From Pectobacterium betavasculorum (lineage in GTDB: Bacteria > Pseudomonadota > Gammaproteobacteria > Enterobacterales > Enterobacteriaceae): DNA of 64,000 nucleotides. Below the pieces are notes generated by a model. It was not told the origin of the DNA. It was given only the letters and a program-made list of their open reading frames with translations, and made no database searches. Shown here piece after piece: positions 18,890-28,119 of the stretch; the stretch's first letter is position 1; every line of letters begins with the position of its first letter. Made by a program: the position numbers and the translations under genes. The stretch spans positions 23,870-87,869 of the forward strand of contig NZ_JQHM01000011.1 in the NCBI RefSeq assembly GCF_000749845.1. The letters run 5' to 3'.

Positions 18890-20470
18890 CTATTTAGTGG
18901 TTGAATGGCATCCATGACTTGTTTTCTCCGCGATAAGTGAACAGAGCTGTTTGGTCAATTCTCCGTGAGAAATCAGATCCCTGATCGCGTGCATATCTGG
19001 ATACAGCGCGGTGTCGGTTTCGCGAAACGTCACATGTTGGCGAATTAACGACAGCGTCATTTCCGTTCCCACCGATGCCCGTAGCGGCCGGTGAAACTCA
19101 ATCGCTTGGCTGGCGCAAAGCAATTCGATTGCCACGATATCGACGGCATTTTCCACGGCCTTTATGGCCTTACGCGCCGATGACACGCCCATGCTGATAT
19201 GGTCTTCCTGACCAGCGCAGGTGGATACGGTATGCACGCTGGCGGGTGCCGCCAGACTGCGATTATCCCCTGCTAGTGCGGCAGCAACATATGGAGGGAT
19301 CATCATCCCAGAGTTTGCCCCGTTCTTTCCCATCAGAAAGGCGGGCAGTCCGCTGAGATGTGCATTGGTGATGCGGTCTGAACGCGCTTGTGAGGCAGTG
19401 CTGATTTGAGCTATTGCTATGGCCAGCGCGTCGATAGCCAGCGCGAGTGGAGCACCGTGCCCGTTGCCGCCAGGTAAAATAACGAGTTCCCCTTCTTCGA
19501 TTAAAAACACTGGGTTATCGGTGACGGAATTCAACTCGGTAGTCACGATATGGTGGCAATGCCGCAGTTGGTCGCGTGCTGCCCCGTGGATCTGGGGGAT
19601 ACACCGTAAGCTGAGCGCATCCTGTACTCGATGGTCACGGTAACGTTCAAGAATGTCACTATCACTGAGCAAGTGGCGCAAAATACGCGCCGTTTCCTGC
19701 TGTCCATCATGGGGACGAAGTGCATGCAGTCGTGCATCATAACCGCGAGTATTGCCTTTCAGCGCTTCCAAACACATGCCACCTGCCATATCTGCCACAG
19801 GTAATAGCTGTTTGAAACCTTGCACTGCCAGACAGGCCAGTGCAGTGATTTCATAGGTTCCGCTAATCAGCGCATGGCCTTCACGCGGCCCTGGAATTCG
19901 CGGTGCAATACCCGCCTTTTCCAGTGCCTCGGTGGAGGGTAATCGCTGCCCTTGATACCAACATTGCCCTTCGCCAAACAGAGATAACCCTATGTGCGCG
20001 GTGGCAATCAGGTAGCCTACGGAACCACCGGCGGGAGACCAGGGCGTTACCTGATTGTTCAGCATCTGGCCTATCCGCTGCGCAAGTTCCGCGTTAACGC
20101 CGCTGTATCCCTGCAAGAGGGATTTCAGCATCACGGCCATCATCGCCCTGACTTCCCGTACCGATAAATCTGGCCCCATCCCGCAAGCATGACTACGCAA
20201 CATATTCAATTGCACGTCGGCGATTTGGTTAGCTGACAAATGTTCGGTCACCAGATCGCCTACGCCTGTCGTTAAGCCGTAGATGACTTTTCCCTCGGAA
20301 ATGGCGTTGTGGATATAACGGCTGACGTTATCCATGTGCGCCAGCGCCTCGGGATCAAGCTGTACCCGTGAGCCATCAGCAATGCGCACCAACTCTTCGA
20401 TCGTGGTTTCGGCTCTGCCTAACGTGACCACATCATGATTCTGCATGGGGAAATGGGTATCTATCGTCAT
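18890..20470 (-). CDS. Histidase-family lyase without the MIO triad; candidate betaine trimethylamine-lyase
   Basis: 526-residue member of the aromatic amino acid lyase (HutH/PAL) family, by neighbourhood annotated hutH, but unlike a true histidase. Classical enzymes have GSVGASGDLAPLAH, in which Ala-Ser-Gly cyclises to the MIO electrophile. Here residues 149-159 read GSVGYLIATAH: the triad is missing and the loop is three residues shorter. Other active-site positions also differ from P. putida histidase: N195 to S203, Y280 to L286, F329 to G337. Kept are the catalytic Tyr (Y64 in YGLTTG), H94, Q283, R289 and E422 (QEDH). The gene is last in an operon behind an osmoprotectant-type ABC importer (15 bp after the binding protein). 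Inference: it eliminates a better leaving group than ammonia, such as trimethylamine from hercynine, as ergothionase of the same superfamily does with ergothioneine. A degenerate or non-catalytic role is the alternative. Confidence 0.85.
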   Translation of the reverse strand: MTIDTHFPMQNHDVVTLGRAETTIEELVRIADGSRVQLDPEALAHMDNVSRYIHNAISEGKVIYGLTTGVGDLVTEHLSANQIADVQLNMLRSHACGMGPDLSVREVRAMMAVMLKSLLQGYSGVNAELAQRIGQMLNNQVTPWSPAGGSVGYLIATAHIGLSLFGEGQCWYQGQRLPSTEALEKAGIAPRIPGPREGHALISGTYEITALACLAVQGFKQLLPVADMAGGMCLEALKGNTRGYDARLHALRPHDGQQETARILRHLLSDSDILERYRDHRVQDALSLRCIPQIHGAARDQLRHCHHIVTTELNSVTDNPVFLIEEGELVILPGGNGHGAPLALAIDALAIAIAQISTASQARSDRITNAHLSGLPAFLMGKNGANSGMMIPPYVAAALAGDNRSLAAPASVHTVSTCAGQEDHISMGVSSARKAIKAVENAVDIVAIELLCASQAIEFHRPLRASVGTEMTLSLIRQHVTFRETDTALYPDMHAIRDLISHGELTKQLCSLIAEKTSHGCHSTTK

Positions 20471-20484
20471 TTCGGAACGGTTCC

Positions 20485-21369
20485 TTACTTGCTAAGCCCT
20501 TGTTTAACGAGCCATTGATGAGCGACATCATCAATACTGACGAATTCAGCGAGTTGCTCGTTCATAGCAATCAAATCTTCTGTGGTTAACTGGGCAGAAA
20601 TTTTGTTCAGCGTGCTTTCTATGGTCGGGGTCAGTGTGCTACTGGCAACGATAGGCACGATATTCTGCGCGGCAAACAGGTGTTTGGGGTCGCCCAGGAC
20701 CACGAGGTGATCTTTTTTGATTTCAGGGGTCGTGGAGGTGAGATCAGCGACCTGAATTTGGTTATTTTTCAAGGCGGTAAGCGTCAGCGGACCCGCGACA
20801 TCAAGGACTTTGAAGCTTTTGAATTGCAGGCCATAAACGTCACGCAGACCAGAAACGCCTTCGTGACGGGTTTTCCACTCAGCTGGGCCGCCAAGCACCA
20901 GTTCACCGGCGATGGGTTTAAGATCGTCAATCGTTTTCAGGTTGTATTTGTCAGCGGTCTTTTTTGTCACTGCCAATATATCGCTGTTTTGCGCTGCGGC
21001 GGGCGTGAGCATTTTCACTTTTTCCGGCAGCTTTTTCTCCAATTCTCGTATGACATCTTCCGAGCTGTGTGCCTGATTTTTTCCGTCTAAATAGCTCAGC
21101 AATGCGCCACTGTATTCTGGGATCACATTAATCGATCCGTCTAACAGTGCGGGAATATAGACTTCACGACTACCGATGTTGAGCTTTTTTTCCACTGGAA
21201 TATTTTGTGCTTCCAGTGCGCCAGCGTAAATAGTTGCCAGTAGCTGGTTTTCTGGAAAATCCGCCGATCCAATAATCACCTTCTGGTTGGCGTCAGCAGC
21301 CCAAACAGAAGAAGCGAAAGACAGAATGGTGGCGCTGAACAACGTGAAATAGCGTTTTTTAATATTCAT
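20485..21369 (-). CDS. Substrate-binding protein of an osmoprotectant-type (OpuC/OsmF) ABC importer
   Basis: 294-residue periplasmic binding protein with a signal peptide (MNIKKRYF, hydrophobic core, cleavage after VWA). It belongs to the glycine betaine/choline/carnitine group: GSADFPENQLLATIY near the N-terminus and INVIPEYSGALLSYLDG correspond to the family's GSKxFTEQ and DIYPEYTGT motifs. These proteins bind quaternary ammonium compounds in aromatic cages. Its operon partners are two permeases upstream and the MIO-less lyase 15 bp downstream. This suggests that its ligand is the lyase substrate, for example a histidine-derived betaine. Hut loci of other bacteria carry a ProU-like HutXWV histidine importer, so free histidine remains possible. 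Confidence 0.88.
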   Translation of the reverse strand: MNIKKRYFTLFSATILSFASSVWAADANQKVIIGSADFPENQLLATIYAGALEAQNIPVEKKLNIGSREVYIPALLDGSINVIPEYSGALLSYLDGKNQAHSSEDVIRELEKKLPEKVKMLTPAAAQNSDILAVTKKTADKYNLKTIDDLKPIAGELVLGGPAEWKTRHEGVSGLRDVYGLQFKSFKVLDVAGPLTLTALKNNQIQVADLTSTTPEIKKDHLVVLGDPKHLFAAQNIVPIVASSTLTPTIESTLNKISAQLTTEDLIAMNEQLAEFVSIDDVAHQWLVKQGLSK

Positions 21370-21399
21370 CTTGTTACCTTCTGTAATAAGGACTAAACG

Positions 21400-22080
21400 T
21401 CATTGATTTTTAGTTCGCCGGGAAATCCCCGGAGAGACTACGAATCTCTCTGAAAGAGAGAAAAATATGTCGATGATCAGGGCCAGCAGAGCAACAAGCA
21501 CCGCTCCGATCGTCATTTGCGCGAAATCATTTGCTGCCCGCCCGTCAATAATCAGGCGGCCCAATCCTCCGAGAGAAACGTAGGCTGCAATGGTTGCTGT
21601 AGAAACGATCTGTAAGGCGGCGCTGCGGATACCTGAAATAATCAGAGGTACCGCACAGGGTAATTCCACCTGAATGAGTAACTGAAGTGGCGTTAGCCCC
21701 ATTCCTCTTGCGGCATCACGGACGCTGGGATCGACGGAACGAATACCGGTGTGTATCCCGAGCACGATCGGAGGCAGTGCCAGCAGCACCAGCACGATGA
21801 TGCAGGGCAGGATGAAGGCCATATCTGATTCGAAATACCCCGCGAGCAGGATCACCAGCAAAATAATCAAGCCAAACGAGGGAAGTGACCGCAGGGCGTT
21901 TGTGGTGCCGATAAGTAGGGACTCTCCCTTGCCGGTGTGACCGGTATAGCAGCCAATCGGGAAGGCAATGATGATGGCAGTAACCAGTGCCGCAGCGCTG
22001 TAACCCACATGCTGTAGCAGGAGGTATGCAATGCCTTCATCGCCGTACCAGTGGCTGAGATCAAAAAACCATTCAGACAT
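21400..22080 (-). CDS. OpuC-type ABC permease (second permease)
   Basis: 226-residue inner-membrane permease with about five or six membrane segments. The EAA-type loop for ATPase contact is visible as RDAARGMGLTPLQLLIQVELP, followed by LPCAVPLIISGIRSAALQIVSTATIAA, which is typical of OpuCB/OpuCD. Three bases separate it from the permease upstream (22084), and it is followed by the binding-protein gene. Two distinct permeases are normal for OpuC/YehWY-type importers and distinguish this system from single-permease HutXWV. Confidence 0.88.
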   Translation of the reverse strand: MSEWFFDLSHWYGDEGIAYLLLQHVGYSAAALVTAIIIAFPIGCYTGHTGKGESLLIGTTNALRSLPSFGLIILLVILLAGYFESDMAFILPCIIVLVLLALPPIVLGIHTGIRSVDPSVRDAARGMGLTPLQLLIQVELPCAVPLIISGIRSAALQIVSTATIAAYVSLGGLGRLIIDGRAANDFAQMTIGAVLVALLALIIDIFFSLSERFVVSPGISRRTKNQ

Positions 22081-22083
22081 TGA

Positions 22084-22728
22084 TTATCCCCTTTTCGGCT
22101 GCCAGCGACTCAATGCGCGGGTCATGATTACCACCAGCGAGTCCAGCGCAAAGGCGAGTGCGATACAGAGCACGATCCCTGCGATGATCGGCGTGAGAAA
22201 CTGCAACTGAAACCCCTGAGTAAATAATGCGCCTAGCTGTGGTACGCCTATCAGCGCTGCGACGGAAACAATGCTGACGTTGGAGACGACCGCAACACGC
22301 AACCCAGAACCGATAACTGGTACAGCAAGAGGAAGTTCGATTTGGAGAAACTGCTGCATAGGTTTGTAGCCCAGCGCAAAAGCAGATTGTCGAGTCTCTG
22401 TAGAGATCGAATCCAGCCCGTCACACACGGTTCTGACCAGCAAAGCAAAGCTGTAAATGGTTAGCGCCACGACCACATTTATTGGATCGAGAATGCGCGT
22501 ATTTAATAGTGGCGGTAACAGCACAAATAGCGCCAGCGACGGAACGGTATACAGCAGGCCGAAGAGATTGAGAATGATGCTCTTTGCTTTGGGCATATTG
22601 TATATCGCCCAGCCAACGGGAATCGCGAGCAGTAGGCCAATCACAATCGGTGTAACGGACAAATAACAGTGCCACAACAATAGATTAAGGATCTTATCGC
22701 TCTGCGCCCACAGCCAGTCAAATCTCAT
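22084..22728 (-). CDS. OpuC-type ABC permease (first permease)
   Basis: 214-residue permease paralogous to its operon neighbour. The coupling loop reads RQSAFALGYKPMQQFLQIELPL, followed by AVPVIGSGLRVAVVSNVSIVSVAALIG. The start at 22728 overlaps the end of the ATPase gene by 4 bp (ATGA), so the two are translationally coupled. It should pair with the 21400-22080 product in a heterodimer. Confidence 0.88.
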   Translation of the reverse strand: MRFDWLWAQSDKILNLLLWHCYLSVTPIVIGLLLAIPVGWAIYNMPKAKSIILNLFGLLYTVPSLALFVLLPPLLNTRILDPINVVVALTIYSFALLVRTVCDGLDSISTETRQSAFALGYKPMQQFLQIELPLAVPVIGSGLRVAVVSNVSIVSVAALIGVPQLGALFTQGFQLQFLTPIIAGIVLCIALAFALDSLVVIMTRALSRWQPKRG

Positions 22729-23822
22729 ATCGCCTCCTGCGCCATTGACTTACAGGCATCCAGCACACTATCGAGCGTCATTATGCCCATTGGTATGTGT
22801 TGTGCGTCGATAACAACGGCTCGATGACAGGGAGAACTCAGTGCGGAGTCCAGTAGTTGACGTAGTGTTCCGTTTTGTGGGTAAAACGTCGCCGCGAGGT
22901 TGATATTGTCTGGGGCTATGACATCAATGTGCTGTTGAGTGTCGAACCAACCATAAGCCTTACCTTGCTGCGTCACTAGCAGCCAGCGTTGCGTGGCAAT
23001 ACGCCGCGCTTGCGCCATTGATGAGCCCATTTCGATGGTCGGTTCGAACTGGAGGGCGGCAAGCGATCCAGAGGTGTGAAAACTCAGCTTGCGATAGCCG
23101 CGGTCACGACCAATAAAATCGGCGACGAATGCATTGTGCGGCGCATTCAGTAATGTCCCTGGTGCTGCCTGCTGGACTAACTTGCCTCCCGGTTTCAGAA
23201 CGGCGACCAAATCGCCCAATTTCATTGCTTCGTCGATATCATGAGTGACCATAATGATGGTCTTGCTCACCTCTTTTTGAATACGGAGGAACTCTTCCTG
23301 AAGTTGTTCTCGTACTACGGGGTCAACCGCGCTAAAGGGTTCATCCATCAGCATAAATTCAGGGTCAGCGGCGAGAGCTCTTGCCACTCCGACGCGCTGC
23401 TGCTGTCCACCAGAGAGTTGCCATGGATATCTTTTGGCAAGCTGTGGGGCGAGCCCTACCACTTCCAGAAGTTCCGCAGCCCGGTTTCTGGCTTTACTCT
23501 TTGCAGCACCATTAAGAATGGCGGTCGTGGCGATGTTATCGATGATGTTTTTATGCGGGAATAACCCTGCGTTCTGGATAACGTAGCCAATGCGTCTACG
23601 CAGTTGTACGACATCCATTTGTTTGGTCGATTCACCATTGAGCAGGATCGTGCCAGACGACGGTTCAACCAGTCGGTTGATCATTCGTAGTGATGTTGTT
23701 TTTCCGCATCCAGACGGCCCCACTAATACGGTAATTTTTCCGCTTGGCGCGGACAAATTCAAACCATCCACCACTACCGAGCCATCGTCATAATGTTTGG
23801 TCACGTTATTGAAAGTAATCAT
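22725..23822 (-). CDS. OpuC/ProV-type ABC importer ATPase with C-terminal CBS region
   Basis: 365-residue ATPase of the quaternary-amine uptake family. Walker A GPSGCGKTTSLRMINRL, the family-specific Q-loop YVIQNAGLFPHKNI, signature LSGGQQQRVGVARAL and Walker B MLMDEPFSAVDP are clear. After about residue 240 it continues into a CBS-like regulatory region; in OpuA/OpuC such domains sense ionic strength. It is the first gene of the five-gene minus-strand operon ending in the lyase, and is divergent from hutU, with HutC-like sites in between. This couples uptake to urocanate catabolism. Confidence 0.9.
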   Translation of the reverse strand: MITFNNVTKHYDDGSVVVDGLNLSAPSGKITVLVGPSGCGKTTSLRMINRLVEPSSGTILLNGESTKQMDVVQLRRRIGYVIQNAGLFPHKNIIDNIATTAILNGAAKSKARNRAAELLEVVGLAPQLAKRYPWQLSGGQQQRVGVARALAADPEFMLMDEPFSAVDPVVREQLQEEFLRIQKEVSKTIIMVTHDIDEAMKLGDLVAVLKPGGKLVQQAAPGTLLNAPHNAFVADFIGRDRGYRKLSFHTSGSLAALQFEPTIEMGSSMAQARRIATQRWLLVTQQGKAYGWFDTQQHIDVIAPDNINLAATFYPQNGTLRQLLDSALSSPCHRAVVIDAQHIPMGIMTLDSVLDACKSMAQEAI

Positions 23823-24335
23823 CGCTATGCCCTATGGTCATTTTTCTGCTTTACCGATGAAACGGTCGTTATAAAAACGATAGCTATAAACATGTCATAC
23901 ATATCCTTGTATGTACAACTAGCAAATCATATGCCATAACGCAATTTAAAATAGATGGTAAAAAATAAAGTAAATTAAAACATATAATTAGTTTATTTAT
24001 TAAGTATGTATCATGAAATGTTTGTATGACTACTCCAGGATGATCGATGTATTGTCACGGTTTTAGTTGAGCAAACTCTAGCCTTTTTGCACTAAAATGG
24101 TTCGTTTTGACATTTTTTTGCACTTATTTTGGGCGTGATATCAGGTGGTGGTAGATTTTTATTTCATTTTACTCGTGTTTTTTATTTTTAATTTTTTGTT
24201 TTATAAGGATAAATCGATAAATAGAACAATGTGGCATTATATGTGCTTATCATGTATATACAATTGTGATGAAAGATAACATCGCATGCTATCAGTGGGT
24301 CCATCCACAGCTACCAAAGAAAGAAGGTAAACCGC
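23823..24335. promoter_or_regulatory. Divergent promoter region, ABC-lyase operon / hutUIG, with HutC-like sites
   Basis: This very AT-rich 513-bp gap separates the ABC-lyase operon from hutU. TGTATATACA at 24253-24262, about 75 bp before hutU, is identical to the palindrome in front of hutC. TGTATGTACA at 23909-23918, about 90 bp before the ATPase gene, matches it at eight of ten positions. Both operons may therefore be under HutC control. Confidence 0.65.
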
Positions 24336-26012
24336 ATGAGTAGTGAATTTTCCCGTTATCGTGATGTTGAAATCCGAGCTCCACGCGGCACAACACTGAA
24401 TGCCAAAAGTTGGCTTACCGAAGCACCGCTGCGCATGTTGATGAATAATCTCGATCCTGACGTCGCAGAAAACCCAAAAGAGTTGGTGGTATATGGGGGA
24501 ATAGGGCGAGCAGCGAGAAATTGGGAATGTTTCGATAAAATGGTCGAGGCGTTGAAGCAACTCAACGACGATGAAACGCTGTTAGTGCAGTCAGGAAAAC
24601 CAGTAGGCGTATTTAAAACGCATACGAATGCGCCCAGAGTGTTGATCGCTAACTCCAATTTAGTACCCCATTGGGCGAACTGGGAACACTTTAACGAATT
24701 GGACGCCAAAGGGTTGGCGATGTACGGGCAAATGACGGCGGGATCTTGGATTTATATCGGCAGTCAGGGCATTGTACAGGGAACCTATGAAACCTTCGTG
24801 GAAGCGGGACGCCAGCACTATAACGGTACGCTGAAGGGGCGATGGGTGCTAACTGCTGGTCTTGGTGGAATGGGGGGGGCACAGCCATTGGCGGCTACGA
24901 TGGCGGGTGCTTGTTCCCTGAATATTGAGTGTCAGCAATCGCGTATCGATTTTCGTCTGCGTACCGGATACGTGGACGAGCAAGCGCAGGATCTGGATGA
25001 CGCACTGGATCGCATCCAGCGGCATACGCGTGCAGGGAAAGCTGTCTCGATTGCGTTGCACGGCAATGCAGCAGAAATTTTACCTGAACTGGTTAAACGC
25101 GGTGTTCGGCCAGATATTGTGACCGATCAAACCAGCGCCCACGACCCGTTGAATGGCTATCTTCCCATCGGTTGGGATTGGGGAACGTACCGTGAGCGTG
25201 CTCTGATCGAACCTGCTACGGTGATACAGGCGGCAAAAACTTCAATGGCCGAACACGTTAAAGCCATGCTTGCTTTCCAACAGCAGGATATCCCCACCTT
25301 CGATTACGGTAATAATATCCGCCAGATGGCGAAAGAGATGGGTGTCAGTAACGCTTTCGATTTCCCTGGTTTTGTCCCTGCCTATATTCGTCCTTTATTT
25401 TGTCGTGGTATCGGCCCGTTCCGTTGGGCTGCACTCTCCGGCGATCCGCAAGATATCTATCGCACTGATGAAAAAGTGAAAGCGCTAATCCCTGACGACC
25501 TTCATCTGCACCACTGGTTAGATATGGCGAAGGAACGCATCAGTTTTCAGGGTTTACCTGCGCGCATCTGCTGGGTTGGCTTGGGGCAGCGCGCTCGCTT
25601 GGGGCTGGCATTTAATGAAATGGTAAGACGTGGCGAAGTCTCCGCACCGATTGTTATTGGCCGCGACCATCTTGATTCCGGCTCTGTCGCTAGCCCTAAT
25701 CGGGAAACCGAAGCGATGAAAGATGGTTCTGATGCGGTTTCTGACTGGCCGTTGCTGAATGCATTACTCAATACGGCAAGCGGTGCAACCTGGGTTTCTC
25801 TGCATCACGGTGGCGGTGTTGGGATGGGATTTTCACAACATTCCGGCATGGTTGTCGTGTGTGATGGCAGCGATGAGGCCGCAGAGCGCATTGCACGGGT
25901 ATTGAACAACGATCCGGCGACGGGCGTGATGCGTCATGCCGATGCGGGTTATGAGATTGCTATCGACTGCGCGAAAGAGCATGGCTTGAATCTACCGATG
26001 CTTACGAAATAA
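24336..26012 (+). CDS. hutU: Urocanate hydratase (urocanase)
   Basis: 558-residue urocanase, which uses tightly bound NAD+ to hydrate urocanate to imidazolone propionate. The sequence is nearly colinear with the P. putida enzyme throughout: [14 protein letters not shown] at the start, [40 protein letters not shown], and a catalytic-domain run [20 protein letters not shown]. It therefore acts on normal urocanate, which matters for interpreting the upstream lyase. The start is preceded by AAGAAGG. It is first in hutU-hutI-hutG. A run of eight G at about 24871-24878 lies within the Gly-Met-Gly-Gly coding stretch. Confidence 0.97.
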   Translation: MSSEFSRYRDVEIRAPRGTTLNAKSWLTEAPLRMLMNNLDPDVAENPKELVVYGGIGRAARNWECFDKMVEALKQLNDDETLLVQSGKPVGVFKTHTNAPRVLIANSNLVPHWANWEHFNELDAKGLAMYGQMTAGSWIYIGSQGIVQGTYETFVEAGRQHYNGTLKGRWVLTAGLGGMGGAQPLAATMAGACSLNIECQQSRIDFRLRTGYVDEQAQDLDDALDRIQRHTRAGKAVSIALHGNAAEILPELVKRGVRPDIVTDQTSAHDPLNGYLPIGWDWGTYRERALIEPATVIQAAKTSMAEHVKAMLAFQQQDIPTFDYGNNIRQMAKEMGVSNAFDFPGFVPAYIRPLFCRGIGPFRWAALSGDPQDIYRTDEKVKALIPDDLHLHHWLDMAKERISFQGLPARICWVGLGQRARLGLAFNEMVRRGEVSAPIVIGRDHLDSGSVASPNRETEAMKDGSDAVSDWPLLNALLNTASGATWVSLHHGGGVGMGFSQHSGMVVVCDGSDEAAERIARVLNNDPATGVMRHADAGYEIAIDCAKEHGLNLPMLTK

Positions 26013-26064
26013 GCCTGGCAGGGTGCGACCACCTTCGCACCGTATCTTCACCGAGAGAGTGCGT

Positions 26065-27273
26065 ATGCGTACCTTATGGCAGCATTGCCAGATTGCTACT
26101 ATGGCGGATGGCAAATACAACCTGATTAACGATGCGGCATTAATCACCGATGGGCCTACGTTGCTCTGGGTCGGGGAGGCGGCAAAACAGCCCGATATTG
26201 CTATTGATCAAGTGTGGGATTTACAGGGCCGTCTGGTAACACCGGGTCTGATTGATTGCCACACGCATAGCGTGTTTGGCGGCGATCGCAGCCAGGAATT
26301 TGAAATGCGGCTCAATGGTGCGACCTACGCCGATATCGCTGCGGCAGGAGGGGGCATTATCAGCACGGTCAATGCCACCCGTGAAGCCAATGACCAGCAA
26401 TTACTGGACAGCGCCCGACAGCGTATTGATGCGCTACGCAAAGATGGCGTCACAACCCTTGAGATTAAGTCAGGCTACGGCCTCAGCTTTGCCGATGAGC
26501 GTAAAATACTGCGTGTGATCCGCCAATTGAGCCATGCCATGCCGCTGACTATTTATAGCACCTGCCTGGCCGCCCATGCGCTACCGGTGGAGTATCAAGG
26601 CCGTGCCGATGCCTATATCGATGAGATTTGTGAACGTTGGCTCCCCCAATGGCATGCAGAGGGATTGATGGATGCGGTGGATGCATTTTGTGAGCATCTG
26701 GCGTTTTCTGTCGCGCAGGTGGAGCGTGTTTTTCTTACTGCGCAGCAGCTTGGACTCCCGGTAAAACTGCATGCAGAACAGCTTTCGCTGCTGCATGGTG
26801 CAGGGCTGGCAGCCCGATATAACGCGCTTTCTGCCGATCATCTGGAATATCTCTGCGAAAGCGATATTGCGCTGATGGCACAGCACGGTACGACCGCCGT
26901 GCTGCTGCCGGGAGCGTTTTACTTTTTACATGAAAGCAAACGGCCTCCGGTGGAATTGCTGCGCCAGTATCAAGTGCCGATGGCAATTTCCAGCGATCTC
27001 AATCCTGGCACGTCGCCGGTTTTATCCTTGCGCCTGATGATGAATATGGCTTGCACGCTATTTGGGCTTACCCCAGAAGAGGCGCTGGCCGGGGTGACAT
27101 ATCATGCTGCTCAGGCGTTGGGGGTAAACGATCAATGTGGTTCATTGCAAGCAGGGAAAGAGGCAAATTTTGTCGTGTGGCAGGTGAATCATCCGGCAGA
27201 GTTGTGCTACTGGTTAGGCGGTTCGCTATCCAAGCAGGTTATTTATCAAGGTCAAGAGGTCTGGCATGACTAA
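26065..27273 (+). CDS. hutI: Imidazolonepropionase
   Basis: 402-residue amidohydrolase that opens imidazolone-5-propionate to N-formimino-L-glutamate. Metal ligands are visible in the first motif, [14 protein letters not shown], in LHAEQLS, and in the late [20 protein letters not shown] is a family hallmark. The frame opens with GTG at 26023, but the ATG at 26065, with GAGAG upstream and the family-like start MRTLWQHC, is preferred. It follows hutU by 52 bp and overlaps hutG by 8 bp. Confidence 0.95.
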   Translation: MRTLWQHCQIATMADGKYNLINDAALITDGPTLLWVGEAAKQPDIAIDQVWDLQGRLVTPGLIDCHTHSVFGGDRSQEFEMRLNGATYADIAAAGGGIISTVNATREANDQQLLDSARQRIDALRKDGVTTLEIKSGYGLSFADERKILRVIRQLSHAMPLTIYSTCLAAHALPVEYQGRADAYIDEICERWLPQWHAEGLMDAVDAFCEHLAFSVAQVERVFLTAQQLGLPVKLHAEQLSLLHGAGLAARYNALSADHLEYLCESDIALMAQHGTTAVLLPGAFYFLHESKRPPVELLRQYQVPMAISSDLNPGTSPVLSLRLMMNMACTLFGLTPEEALAGVTYHAAQALGVNDQCGSLQAGKEANFVVWQVNHPAELCYWLGGSLSKQVIYQGQEVWHD

Positions 27274-28078
27274 CGGATTCGAATTACATCAAGGCAGCTT
27301 ACCGCTGCTAATCAGTATGCCGCATCCCGGCACGTTTTTGACGCCGGAAATCGCCAACAGTTTGACGGCGCGCGCGAAACAGCTTGAGGATACTGACTGG
27401 CATATTCCGGCACTATATCAACCGGTTGTTGAGATGGGCGCGAGCGTACTTTGTGCAAATTATTCCCGCTACGTGGTGGATTTAAATCGCTCTGCGGATG
27501 ACAAGCCTTTGTACAGTACGGCTACCACCGGCCTATTTCCTGGCATTTTTTTTGATGGTGAACCGCTTTTTGAGGCGGGGAAAGCGCCGAATGAGGAGAT
27601 GAAGGCGGATATTTTACAACATCTGTGGCAGCCTTATCATCAGGCGCTGGCACAAGAACTCGCGCGATTACGCGAAATCTTTGGTTATGCACTGTTGTGG
27701 GATGCGCATTCGATAAAATCACTGGTGCCCCGATTATTCGATGGACGCCTGCCAGATCTTAATTTTGGCACAGCTGACGGCGCAAGCTGTGCGCCAGCAC
27801 TAAGTGCAGCGCTCCTGGCAAGCAGCGAAAAATTCCCACAATACACGAGGGTGTTAAATGGGCGCTTTAAAGGGGGCTATATCACCCGCCATTACGGCAA
27901 TCCGCAACGGGATGTCCACGCGGTTCAACTTGAAATTTCCCAATGCAACTATATGAATGAACATGACTTTACCTACTCAACGGAAAAAAGTGCAGATTTA
28001 CAAAAGTGCCTTATTGCGCTGATCAATACCCTGCTTCAGTGGGGAAAGCAGCATTATGGTAAGGCCGCGCAGTCGTAA
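27266..28078 (+). CDS. hutG: N-formylglutamate deformylase
   Basis: 270-residue N-formylglutamate amidohydrolase, releasing formate and L-glutamate. The fold's metal motif appears early ([11 protein letters not shown]), with [17 protein letters not shown] and WDAHSIKS following. Together with HutF it shows that formiminoglutamate is degraded through formylglutamate, not by the one-step formiminoglutamase. Its ATG lies within the end of hutI (8-bp overlap), indicating coupled translation. A hairpin (about 28094-28125) follows and reaches the stop of convergent mgtE. Confidence 0.94.
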   Translation: MTNGFELHQGSLPLLISMPHPGTFLTPEIANSLTARAKQLEDTDWHIPALYQPVVEMGASVLCANYSRYVVDLNRSADDKPLYSTATTGLFPGIFFDGEPLFEAGKAPNEEMKADILQHLWQPYHQALAQELARLREIFGYALLWDAHSIKSLVPRLFDGRLPDLNFGTADGASCAPALSAALLASSEKFPQYTRVLNGRFKGGYITRHYGNPQRDVHAVQLEISQCNYMNEHDFTYSTEKSADLQKCLIALINTLLQWGKQHYGKAAQS

Positions 28079-28119
28079 TACTGATATATCAGCGCCTTGA
28101 TAACGTAGCTCTCGCGTTA

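Noticed and set aside
24353..24362. Treating hutU as a thiourocanate hydratase of an ergothioneine pathway
   Set aside because: HutU is nearly colinear with classical urocanase, so plain urocanate is the expected intermediate.
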